A DNA stretch of 64,000 bases from Acridotheres tristis (lineage: Eukaryota > Chordata > Aves > Passeriformes > Sturnidae): NCBI GenBank assembly GCA_037013685.1, contig CM072886.1, positions 61,248,933 through 61,312,932 of the forward strand, in the 5' to 3' direction. A program made the position numbers and the translations under genes. Below the pieces are notes generated by a model. It saw only the letters and a list, made by a program, of their open reading frames with translations. It did not search any database and was not told where the DNA came from. Positions 25,699 to 37,000 of this stretch are shown here, one piece after another (the stretch's first letter is position 1; the number at the start of each line of letters is the position of its first letter).

Positions 25699-27917
25699 CT
25701 TCACCTCCAGGCAAGCTAGGCTTCATTCTAGGCTACCTCCCATAAAGCTGCTGTTCCAGTGGCAACTACACACATGGTGCTTCCCAGTCTTTGTTGGGTG
25801 TTTCTGCTCTCCATTTTGCTGGGTCCTGTTTTCTTCCATGAGTGTGGAGCTCTCAGCCAGTAATCTTTTCTTTGAAAGCTAAAACAGAACAAAGAAGCAA
25901 TTGTCAGTATGTAGAAGAAATACATCCAGAAGGAATGAACGTACTTCAACCCCAGCAGTGCTTATAAAGTATAAGGTCCCTTGTTTCCAAGTCACCATTT
26001 CTGACTGCTATGGAATGCTTCTGCTCAGGTCAGTTGAATGAAAGTGTTTGGAAGAATGTCCTTCTAAGGCTAAAAAAATGAAGATCCAAAATGTACCAGA
26101 GGGCAAAGCAATTCACCAGTATATTCAAGCATCCCTTGCACTTTTCCCTCTCTGGATGTCAGAGACAAGGAATAAGAGAGAAACCAAAGACTTGCGGTGG
26201 GATGAGTCAGAGAAACCAAAAACTCACAGCAAGTCCACAGCAGTGGTGCTGGGTGTCATAAAAGGAGATCTTCCAGAGGAGGAGTTTTGCCTGTCTCCTT
26301 GTTTAGGCATTTGAATGGCTCCTCCCTCAGGGATCTGTGCCTGGAGCTGGGTACAGAGCCCATCAGACTCCTTCTAATATCAATCAGCAGTGGCTGTTTA
26401 CTGAGTGAGTGGGCAAGGAGTTCTCAGTTTGCTCCACTGACCACTGTGAATCATTTCTGTGCACAGGTAATGGCAATGTGCATCCAGTGCAGTCAGCCAA
26501 ACATCCCGGTGCTCTAGGCCATGACACCTGAACTAAAAGATTTCAGGGTAACACACAGATGCACTGAAAATCTCTTTAGGATCATCAGTCAACAGACCTA
26601 TCTCCAGGCTGATCCCAAGCTGCTGAGATGGGGGAAGGCTCTGTGAGTGGTAGTCTTATCTGGGGAGGGGCAGAAATGATCTCATTCCTTGAGGCCACAT
26701 TCACTTTTGCAGTGAGTTTTCAGGAAGATCCAGTAGCAGAGGACCCCTGATGCTCTCTCAGGCATACATCCATGTGGTTTTGTGATACCAAAAAGAACTG
26801 CATGATGATTAAACTACTGGATGCAATATATGCTGGCTGAATGATGTGGAAAATCTGGGCAGGCTTTAGGAGGAGGCTTGAGAGAGTCTCCAGACAGTGT
26901 ATAGAGCAAAAGCCTCAGGAAGGGAGGAGACAGTTTTGGGGGCAAAATGGGTGCAGTCAGATGGTAATTTGGAGGCCAGGAGTTCCATAGTAGCTTCATC
27001 TGAAATGACTCCAATACCATGAGCAGAGCTGAACTGGGAGAAGCAGAGAGAGACAAGCTGTCAATGACTGGCTAGGAACTAGCTGAAGACAAAGGATTTT
27101 AACTTGTTAGAAAAAAAGAAAACTTTCATTATGTGTGAGTCAGATTTAGGTAAACTAAAATAAAACCAGTGGTGGCACCTAAAAAGATATTAGGGCTTTT
27201 TTTTTAGATTGAAGGAAGGAAGAAGCTGACAAGCGCTAAAACATGATTCAGGATGGCACATACTCAGAGCAGAAAGTCAGGAAAACTTTATGCTGTGCTG
27301 AATAACAGTAATTTGGTGAAACTTTAAAAGGGAGAATGAAGAATAATCAAACAATAAGGATCTCACAGTATAGCAAGATAAAAAAATGCATATTTTATGA
27401 AAGCTAGAGGTCTAACAAACAAGATGACTTTAAACAGAAACTTGCTGAGAAGAAGGCAATTGATCAGATGCTTTAGAATGGGGGTACAAAACATAAAAAA
27501 CGAGACTGAGGAGGCAGAAGCAGTAGAGAAGTGGTAACATGTATGAGGGAAACCTTTGTGCCAAATCAAAGCAACATGCTGATTTTGTTTACAAGCAGCT
27601 CAAAACCTATATAGCCTGACATTCCTGCCTAAGTCAGAAATATGCCATATCATATCAGTATTAAATCAAACGTCTGTATCTATTACATGCTGAGGGAGAT
27701 CGGAGTTGCTGACGGAGCAAGAAATGCAACAATAGCAGCAGGTATCAATTTCCTACTTGTATATTGGATAAATGTCACATAGGGGATTGATGCTGCATAA
27801 CATGAAAATACTGTTTCTGCATGGAAGAGCATACAAAAGAAGAAGGAGATTTTATATTAGCCTGGAGCAACATGCAGAACCTGGTTCAAAATGCCCCTGC
27901 TCAACATACTTAGGGAA
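25699..27917. other. gene-free intergenic stretch
   Basis: No gene, RNA or recognisable repeat was seen. Open frames of 60-90 codons occur on both strands without family resemblance or splice support. Confidence 0.45.
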
Positions 27918-28027
27918 CAAAAAAAAAAACCAACCAACCAACCAACCAAACAAACAAACAAAAAACCCCCAAATCCCAACAAAACAAAACAAAAAATCAA
28001 CCAAACAAAAACAAACAAACAAACAAA
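27918..28027. repeat. (CCAA)n/(CAAA)n low-complexity tract
   Basis: An A-run is followed by five CCAA units, four CAAA units and then irregular A/C-rich sequence with further CAAA repeats. In composition it is the complement of the T/G tract at 12056-12204. Open frames over it encode Asn, Lys, Gln, Thr and Pro runs and are artefacts. Confidence 0.9.
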
Positions 28028-28474
28028 TTCTCAAACTGCAATAGAATTATGTAAGGACAAGGAACTTTGTTAAAAGTAAGCTAAAATGGATGCTTGAGAG
28101 CTAAAAAGTTTGCCTGGTGGCTATTTAAACATAGCATGCAATGTATGTAGGAGTACATTTTCTCTCTCCTCTGTGTATGGACAAAGACTTTGGAAAAGAA
28201 AAGCTGACACAGTTAACAGCCAGATAAAGGAATTTATTAGAAGCAGAAGACTTTCTTCACAAAGTAGAAGTTGTGTCCAAGAATGGAAAATAAACTTTGG
28301 CAAGTTAAATGAAAATCACAAGGTCATCCATATAGAAACCTATCAAAAATTTCTGGAGATATAAAGGTCCATCAGGAAGGAGTTTGAAAGAAATTAAGGC
28401 ACCATGGGACAACAGAAAAAGCCTTAATGTGAATAACCTATTAAAAAATGAGGGTAAATGGCCCTCATCCACAT
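28028..28474. other. gene-free stretch, perhaps old LINE sequence
   Basis: No gene was recognised. Because it directly precedes a CR1-like segment in the same orientation, part of it may be older CR1 ORF2 sequence too diverged to identify by eye. Confidence 0.35.
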
Positions 28475-28612
28475 TTGAGGGAGGTCTCTAGTGATGCTTG
28501 AGGGGGTTTTGTTCTTGGACTCCTGCTGTTTAACCTATTTATAAGTGAACTGGAAAAGAGGGCATATGGTTAGAAGACAATCTGGTGAAGGCACAAAGTT
28601 ATTACACATACT
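28475..28612 (+). mobile_element. CR1 LINE ORF2 fragment, diverged
   Basis: The bases GAGGTCTCTAGTGATGCTTG, then TTCTTGGACTCCTGCTGTTT, then AACCTATTTATAAGTGAACTGG follow CR1 ORF2 where it encodes the reverse-transcriptase segment usually reading G-P-x-L-F-N-I-F-I-x-D-L. The part GAAGGCACAAAGTT corresponds to the 'gcagatgacaccaa' region. The frame is broken. Confidence 0.6.
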
Positions 28613-31600
28613 AGGGGCGAGTTGCCTTAACCCTTTTCAGGCTAGACAAATATTCTGTTGAGGCATCAGTGCACACCTGCACTAATCTCATGCTCTTTGA
28701 AAGGCCTGGAGAAAGCCAAATGATCATGAGAGACAGCAGAGGAGAGAAGAAAGGAAGATCAATGTCAAGAGCTCAGGAATGTATAGATAGGGAACCAGAG
28801 GAGGATGCACCCCACACTGAAGGCATCTGAGGAGCCAGCGGGCAGTTGTCACTGATGCTGTGCTAAAGACTTCAGAGGAAAAGGGAATGGATATAGACAT
28901 CGTGGTCACCAGGACTTTTCACTAGGCTTCCTCTTTCTTCTGCTGGGGATGGTGGGGGAAGTTGATCAGGAAATCCCATGACTCAGTGGGACCACAGATG
29001 GGGAAGATATTAAAAAAAGCCCCCAACAAGCAGGACGTCTGGAAGGTGCCAGAAGAGGAGCCACAGCTCGGCACAGTTGTGTATGTGTACATGGCTGGGT
29101 CCCTGGATGTCATGCAATGGTCAGGGCACCCTGTAAGCCTTGCTGTCCGCACAGGCTGCTCCCAGGAGGAGCTCCTGACTTGCATTCCCCATGGGCCATG
29201 GAATCAGCTAGGAGTACAAGGTGACCTAGTGGGATCCCTAACTTCTTCCAGTGTAAGATGTCCCATAGAATGTGTCTAGGGAACTTGCACAGGCAAGAGA
29301 AAAGAGAGAAGAGCACCAGGAGGAGTAAAAATTTCTGCAGCATGCTTTGGGGGCAGACATGCTGAACTTTAGACCTCTAGTAAAACAATGCTGGGTGTAG
29401 TACGGAGATGTAAGATCCAAGGACACAGGGACTATATGGGGACTACTGTTGCAGAACTGAGTAGAAATGTCAGGAGCAATAATCTGCTCTTTTCCTTCTG
29501 GGGATGGCAGTATGGATGACCCCACATGTAGGGCAAGCAATGTAGAGTACACTGAAATCTGCAAAGATTTCTGTCCAAGATGTTCCCAGGCCTGGTGAGA
29601 CAAGCACCATCTACCAAACAGATGAAAAAAGAGGATCCAAGGTCCTGTTAAAAATGAGATTTCAATGTGTATCTCCAGTGGATACTGCAGTTTGAATATA
29701 GCACCTTGGGCTGCTTGGCTACCTGACAGCTCACTGCAGACAAGGTGCTGGACTAGGTGCAGCTTCAATACAGCCTTATCCTAATTCTTACAGTCATGTG
29801 TATGGACTTGAGATCATCTCTTGCTCCCTTCTTGCTTGAATGCAATTCCTAAACTCCCACGCCAACAGCATCTGAAGAGGTTTCTCATTTTGGATGCCCC
29901 CATTTGGATCTGTTCTTTGGGTCACACTTCAATTTCTACATGAGTATGCTTAATTCCTACTTTGAGAAACAGGGCTGGCACATCTCAAATGGCTTACTCC
30001 AAAGTCCAGGCATTTCAGAGGACTGGCTGTTTGTGTATAATTAATTGGGTGTTATTTATTGAGCTGGCAACAGCAGACAGTCTGTAGTACAAAGCTCTGT
30101 GCTCCCAGGCAGGTCACAATTCCAGTGTTTTGGTTTCTCAGTGTTGCTGGGTTGTCACTGTTTAGATAGCAAAGGCAGTCCCTGACCCAGTATCTGCCAT
30201 AAAGGGGCAGAGAAGGGAACTTGTCCTTAAACTTTCCTCACTCTAGTTTGTGAGTAATTTACATACCCCTCATTAGCTGCAGACTGGAAAGTCTCAGTTG
30301 CTTTTACTTGCTGGTGTGGGCAGCATCAAGATCAAGGCATGACAGGAAAATAAACTCTGTGGCTGCAGCTCTTCTGGGCCCCTAAAACTACATGACTGCT
30401 CTGCTTTTGTGGCTGTGGATTCTTCTGTCACTGTTCCTTCAGCTGACATTGCAATGTTATACACAGTATATTATTTAAAAAACAGTTGTCTGCTAAAACA
30501 TATAGCAAAAGGCTTCCAGTTTTGCTGGCTGAACTGAAGCAGACAATTTTTATTGCTGCACAGGAGATTAATAATAATAAACAAACAACCCTCTTCACCA
30601 GAGGCTTCACAACAGACATGAAGCACGTTCATGCACCTTATTCACAGCAGGAGCTTAAATGCAGTGAAACAAGTGATATTTAATAATCATATCCCAAATA
30701 CAGAAAAATCTGTGCCTTCACAAAAATGCTAAATGCTGTTTTGACACCTTTGTCTTAACCTTTCAACCTTCATTGTGGAGAGCTCTGTATTCCTTGTAGA
30801 GACCGAAGGTTTTGTTTTTTCTTAAATGTTGCGCTTCCTGATGAATGTCTGGGGGAAAACGCGTGAAATAAGCATTCGGATATACTTTGCAGCCACACAC
30901 TGAAGTGAGAAATCAGGAAAACTCTGCTACACAAGTATCTGAGGGATGTAGTACCTACCTGGTTCAAGGAAACAAGATACGATTCCATGAACAGGATTTC
31001 CAAGGCTCTATCATCACTGAAAAAAATATACAGTCTCGACTTTTTAACCTTATCCTATGAATCCATCCCACATCCTTGTGCTTATAGCCTCATTTCCCAC
31101 AGAGAATGAAATTTCTGTGATCATGCCATCTGGCTTGTCTATCAGCCAGTATGTTCTGAACCTGCTTTCTATCAAACTGACAGAGGGATCGAGGCTCAAA
31201 GAGAATGAAATACCTATGAAATACATGAAAATAAGCAGCTGGGTCAAAGATGAAGATCCAAATGAGCACCCTTGCTAAGGGAAAGGTAGGCAGAACGCAG
31301 CAGTTTTACAGACTGCCTGCTAATGTCAGTCATCACGTGTGCAGCTCTGGACTCACCAGAGCAGATGCTGCTTCTTCCTCAGTGAGACCAAGGGCTCACG
31401 GCTCCTGTAGTGAGTGGGGCAGGCAGGGGAAGGAGAGCAAAAGGCAACAGGACACACTGTACAAAAGCAGGTATCACTAGGACCACAGAACAACACATTT
31501 GATGATAAACTTCCACTTATTCGCCTAACTGTGTGGCTCCTGAGGTTGCTGAGGGCCCTCAAAGATGTGGATCTGTTTCTCATGGAGAAGGCTGACAGGC

Positions 31601-33158
31601 AATCACTCCCACACCCAGACCCGTGCCACAGAGCTCCCATTGCTTCCACTGTTCAGTGAAACTCGAAGCAGGTTCCAGGGCTCTGGAGACAATAGACTTG
31701 ACCTTTGAAACCACAGAAAGGATATTAAAAGTTAGGATGGAAAGTACACCCCAGTTCAAAGTTTCCCTAAAGAAAAAAATCCCTACCAGGGAAAATTTAG
31801 AAACCAAATTATTTCTCCTTCCCTAGCAAAGGGAGTTTCAGCTTTTGTTTTTTGTATCCTGCTCTCCTGCTTCACGCAGTGTACTGTGGAACAGCAGCTG
31901 AGCTTGCAAATACTTCTGGAGGAAAAGGGCTGTTTTGCTTTAAGTTATGCCTGTCCTGGAGGGAAAACCCGTGTGTTTTTAAGACTCCTATATTTTAACT
32001 AACTGAGGTAGAATGTTGTTTAACATCACCTCGGCAAGTGTGTGTGGCATGGACATTTCCCAGTGCTGAAGCCTGGCCCTTTATGCTTACCTTCGGTGCA
32101 CTTCTGTGTGGGCAAACTTGTGACCCCAGGCTCAGGTTTGCCACAGCCCCCCCGGCTGCTGCTGGCCAGGCCACCAGGGGAAGGACTGCTGTGGGCTGAG
32201 CTTGCTATGGTTTGCCCATGGGGATTTCCTCATGATGAAAAGGGAGAAAGAGAAACGCTGTGCCTCTTGATGGGTTTATGGAAGGTAAACATGTAGCTCT
32301 GCAGGACTCACAGAAAGAGGCCCTTGGGTGAAAGCTGAGTGCCCTTCTTGGAGATGGGCTTGATGTGTGACCAACACATGGGGGCAGAAAATCGTCATTT
32401 TAGTGAAGAACAGATGTGAAATATATTAACTGGAGCCCTCTTCTCTCTAAGATTTCCTTCAGCAGCAGCCCACCCCCCCTTCTATCTTCTCAAGGACTAT
32501 TATTTCACACAGGAGAAAGAAGTGATTTTCTCTCACTCTCAGGAGATCCACTGGGTTTTATATTCCACTTGTACTTTCTAAGTAATAGATTGAGGTCCTG
32601 GTCCTTGAAATCAGAAAACATAAAGAGAAAAATAAAGTTGAGAGCCTGTTACATTTACCATTACGATCAATGAAGATAGAAGCAAAAAGCTTTAAAAATA
32701 AGTGGGCTATCTAAACAGTGAGGCCCCCAGTGAAATTGCTGTCCGACTTTCTCTGCAGAACAAACTGGAGTTTCCAAAAGTGCTACCCACCCACAGCATT
32801 TACCCATCTGAGTAGGACTTTTGCATGGTGAGGACTTGTCAAACTGACTTCTCACACAGTTTTCTAGAGGTGATTTGGATTTAGGGTGTCCAGACTGGAG
32901 TGGCTTCCAGAACCCTAACCCTGGTTTTCAAATGGGGCTGACTATACATTTTCCACCCATCAAATCTTAAACCCCCTCCCCCTGCAAATAGCTTCTTTCC
33001 GTCATGATCTCAGTAGCCTCAAGACGGCAGCCCTAAGGGTTTGCCAAAAATAACATCAGCAACTTTCAGTTTCAGGATTTGTAAATGCTTCTGTGATCGA
33101 CCTTGGACTTCCTCAAAAATCCTCCAGGGGTAAACAGCTCTCACAGATCATAGGGAAA
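28613..33158. other. gene-free stretch upstream of CD83
   Basis: No exon or RNA gene was recognised. A 176-codon open frame on the - strand at 29238-29768 has no family resemblance or coding signature and was not accepted. No transposon copy was identified with confidence. Confidence 0.45.
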
Positions 33159-33170
33159 GGATTTCCCCTC

Positions 33171-33192
33171 CCCCTCTAGATATCTAGAGGGG
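33171..33192. repeat. 22-bp perfect palindrome
   Basis: The sequence is four C, TCTAGATATCTAGA, four G, self-complementary over 22 bases with no loop. It lies about 800 bp upstream of the CD83 start codon. A weak kB-like GGATTTCCCC lies just before it at 33159-33168. No function is known. Confidence 0.9.
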
Positions 33193-33699
33193 ATGTCCAA
33201 GTGGTTCCTCTTCTGGGAGCTGCCTTGACTTTTTTCCACGATGAAATTTTCCAGCATATAATTTGTAAAGTTATGCCACTCCAGATTCCTTTGTTTGTCT
33301 TGAAAATGACAAAATATGCTAAGAAGAGATAATGTTCTACCTGATGTGTGCCTAACTGCATAGTTAAACGTGTAACTCCACTGAAATACAGTTTGTTTTG
33401 CTCAGCTGTGCTGATAATTCCTGTTTAGCCCTTAGCCCCAAGTCAAGGTGTTTCCGTGGCACTGTGACCTGAGGTCTTAAATGTGGTTTCAGAAATGTCA
33501 CATTGTAAGGCCAACCTCTGCACATGCACTGTACTCTTAGAGCTGCAGGGAGAATGTTGAGAGGGGATTTTGAGCTGACAAGCCCTTTCCCCTGACATTT
33601 TGTCACTCAAGAGACATTTGCTCAGTGCTGATTTTGATGGCCTTCACACCAATCTACAGTGCCCCTTGGTCAACCTTAACTCTGTGCAGATCAGTACAG

Positions 33700-33975
33700 A
33701 GGAGGAGAAAAAAAGAAAAAAGGGAGGTGAGCTGCTACCAGCGCAAGTGTTTGCAGAAAAATGGGTGTGACCTCACAGATTTAAGGGGAGGAGCCTTGAT
33801 TCATACATGTAGGGATTTTCCCTATGACGAAAAACCTCAAGATAAGTCTGGGGGATTCCCCAGTCTGCCTTCAGAAATATCACTCTGAAAGCAGTCACAG
33901 CTTCACTCTGCTCTCACAGTCCACCCTGCAGAGAGGCACGCTGTTGCTGCTCTGTGATCTGAAGCAGTAAAAGCC
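33700..33975 (+). promoter_or_regulatory. CD83: CD83 proximal promoter and 5' UTR with two NF-kB sites
   Basis: GGGATTTTCC at 33812-33821 and GGGGATTCCC at 33851-33860 both fit the kB consensus GGGRNYYYCC; the second extends to an 11-base palindrome. They lie 164 and 125 bp before the start codon, with starts 39 bp apart. A purine-rich GAAA-type stretch lies at about 33702-33728. No TATA box is evident near a plausible start and the region is CpG-poor. NF-kB control of CD83 in maturing dendritic cells and activated lymphocytes is established in mammals, so these sites are likely functional here. The transcription start is not determined. Confidence 0.7.
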
Positions 33976-34018
33976 ATGTCTTTGGGAGTCTGTGCTCTGC
34001 TCATCATCCTGTGCAATG
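33976..34018 (+). CDS. CD83: CD83 exon 1 coding part, signal peptide
   Basis: The start codon has a purine at -3 (GCCATGT). The exon encodes M-S-L-G-V-C-A-L-L-I-I-L-C-N and one base of the next codon, then a perfect donor G|GTAAGT at 34019. It supplies most of the hydrophobic signal peptide. Intron 1 (34019-34146) is only 128 bp. Confidence 0.93.
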
Positions 34019-37000
34019 GTAAGTGGGCAGCCCCGCAATTTTCCTTCTGGTCTTTCATGTTTGTTTTGTGGGGATATGTTTTGGAAAGACAGGAAGGATT
34101 GTGTAAGCAATCTCTTTTAAAGGTGATGTGTACCTGTGCTTTTCAGTTTGGTGCTCGATCCGTGGGACTTCTGTGATGATCCCAGATGTTGCTGTGAGGT
34201 GTGCTGAGGAAGCAGTGCTGCCTTGTAAAGCTCTTCAGGACTCCTCCATCTCCTACCAGACAGCATCTTGGTATAAAGTAAGAAAAAGCCTAAGTTACTT
34301 GAGTAGTCTGCTTTGCTTCCCTACCTGATACTGGCTTGTCTTGTACAAAATGGGTTGTTTTCTGCAGAGGAATCCTCCCATTAGTGTAGCAGAGGGAAGG
34401 CAGCACTGCAAACCTTTGAGCTGACCATGGGGAACAGGCCTTTTCCATGTCATTGGAAACAGGCTATTTGAGCATGATTTCCTGAATTGCTCTTGGCCTG
34501 CTTTTCTATTTGATTGTTGCTGGCTTCTCTGGATCAAAATTTAGGTTATGCCCTATGTACAACCTGCCAAATACTACTCCAAAGAGAACTCTTCCAGGGT
34601 TTTTTTCAGAGCAAAAAAAAAAAAGATATTTAAGCCTTGCAACATCAATGATACTGCTCTTGCTTAATCCTCTCCAAATAGGAGATGATTTTTTCTTTGA
34701 AATAGAAGAACTAAAAAAGTACTTGCTATTCTTTAGGAAGATTTGACTAGTGGGGTGGGTAAGGGCAGGATATGAGCAGAAGGCAGATGGAGAGCTTCTC
34801 CATTCCCCAATCCCAGCCATACACTTCTGCTGCTTATCATAGGCCACTCGTGGTGGTCCTTTGTTACCTGTTAAGTCAACTCTCCGTTGCTTGTTTATAA
34901 TAGTGGAAAATCAATCTGTGAATAAAGATTTTGTGGGTTACAGAGTTGAATTAATTTCCCATGTGAAGGTAGAGAACTGGAAGGGAAGAGGAGAAAACCT
35001 TATTTATGTATGTTGAAAACCGTTAATTTATCTCTGCCAGAACCTAAAACCACAGCCTTGGCTTCCTCAGCAGTTCAGTCAGATACAGTTTTAAACTCAT
35101 TTCCTACAGTAAACCAACAAACAGTGTTTGTTATTAGATCCGGCTTCTGAGGTTGAAACTTGCAATGCATCTGAGTTTCACTGCTGGTACAACAATGAGC
35201 ATTTGCCTACAGACTAGATGACAGCTACACCTCAAAAGAGCTGTTCTGAACATCTGAGTGCCAACCCATTAAGTGCAGCATCTTTTTCCAAACTGTTGAA
35301 CTAAGTACAGGTGGTAGACAGAGAGGAGAGAATAATGCTTTTGGTCGAACTTGACTATGGGATATGGAATATGAGTCAACTTATTGTTTTCTGCCTCAAA
35401 AACTGGATAAGGATCTATATTTCCCATTCAGATACGTGCTAATATTGCAGGCTCCCTTTCTCTCACAGTGTCCAGGAAGGGCAGGGAGCTCATGGAAGGC
35501 AAACCATGCTGCCTGGTGGACCTAGAGGAGTTGAGAAGTGGTAGGGGGTGGGGGAGGAATAAACAGAGAGGCTGACTGGATCCCAGAAAAGTCTCTCCCT
35601 TAGCATATTGACTGGAAGTCAACAAAAACAATAACAGGCTGAAGTGTAGGGATCCACGTGGTTCCCCAAGTTCAGTGGGAGCAGGGAAGGCAAAGCAGCA
35701 AACAGCAGCCAAAAGCCATTCCCTGATGAAGAAGTGTAAGGAAAGCCTATAAACCCAATTCTGTGTTGCCTTGTAGCTCTTTGCAGTTCCACCTGGGCAC
35801 AAAATGACTGCACATGCACAGGAAGGTGATATTTGATGATGCCTTTTGTGGGGGCCCTCTGTGGTGCTGCTTCCCCTTGCAGCAGACATGCTGTCACAGT
35901 CTAGACTGCCACTGCATGTCCCCTGCCCTGTCCCTACAATCCTTGCTCTCTCCATGGTCTCCTTGCTCTTCCTGCTTCAATTGCTTTGCTCAGGAAAAGC
36001 CTGGTTTTCCAGTGTCCAGCATGACAGAGCCTCGCTCTTATTTTCTCTGCTGGCACAAAAAGTAACAAAAGCTTTGCTGCTGTCAGTTCTTGCCAGTCCT
36101 CAGGGGCTGATGGCACCAACCATGGTACTGCAGTCTTCTGTTTGCTTGTCCCATGAGAGAGGTGGGAAGTGGGGACAGACAGGCAGTGACGCCAGCCCAA
36201 GACACAGTTGCAGCCAAATTAGGAAAAGCAGAGTGCCGAATCTAAAAAGCCTGACTCTCCATGGGGAAAATCAATCTAGGCTCAGTGTTTTGTGCTGAAC
36301 AGCCAATACTTCTACTTGTGGGGCTAGCTAAACAAGCATCAGCTTGAAGATCTTTGTCCTCCCCTCTCTACACTTTGACTCTGTGCTGCTGTCCCCACTC
36401 AACGCTGCAAAGGAGGGTGAGGGAATGGTGGAGTGTGCTACCATTCCCTCACCCAACACAGGTAATTACTCTGTTATTTAAAAACAACTACCGAAGGATT
36501 AATCAATAAACACCACATATAACCCCAAAGGACTAATTAAAAGGTAATTGCAACAAATTGTATGAAATTTCAGGCTGCAAAGTTCAAGCAGCTGTTAGGC
36601 AAAATCTTTTGTATGAGGTCACTTTGAACTGTGAAGTAAATGCAAGCAATTAACCTTTGCTTCTGTTGCTTTAAAAAAAATGATGGTGGCAATGTTACGG
36701 CGCTGCTTGTGCAGCTGTTTGCACAGGGCGAATGTTTCGTGAACAAACCCCTCCTTCCCTCTGGCAACTCGGTGTGCTCAGACCAATTAAGGGCCAGTTT
36801 GTTAGAATCTGCTAAAAAAAAAAAAGGTTGTAATTTAAAAGTATTTGCTGTATAGAGAAGTAATTGTCTAATGCAGTTAATATTCTGGTGTCAAAATCCA
36901 ACTAGGTGTAATAAAGAAGGTTTGCATTCAATTCCTTTGCTTTTGCTATTGTCTCATACTGCAAAAAAAAAGCATGGATGTGTTTGACCTGCATCCAGGA

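Noticed and set aside
29238..29768. 176-codon open frame on the - strand
   Set aside because: No family resemblance, no ordered domain, no splice or promoter context; about the length expected for chance in 64 kb.
35428..35955. 175-codon open frame on the - strand in CD83 intron 2
   Set aside because: No recognisable domain, antisense within an intron, and overlapped by other frames.
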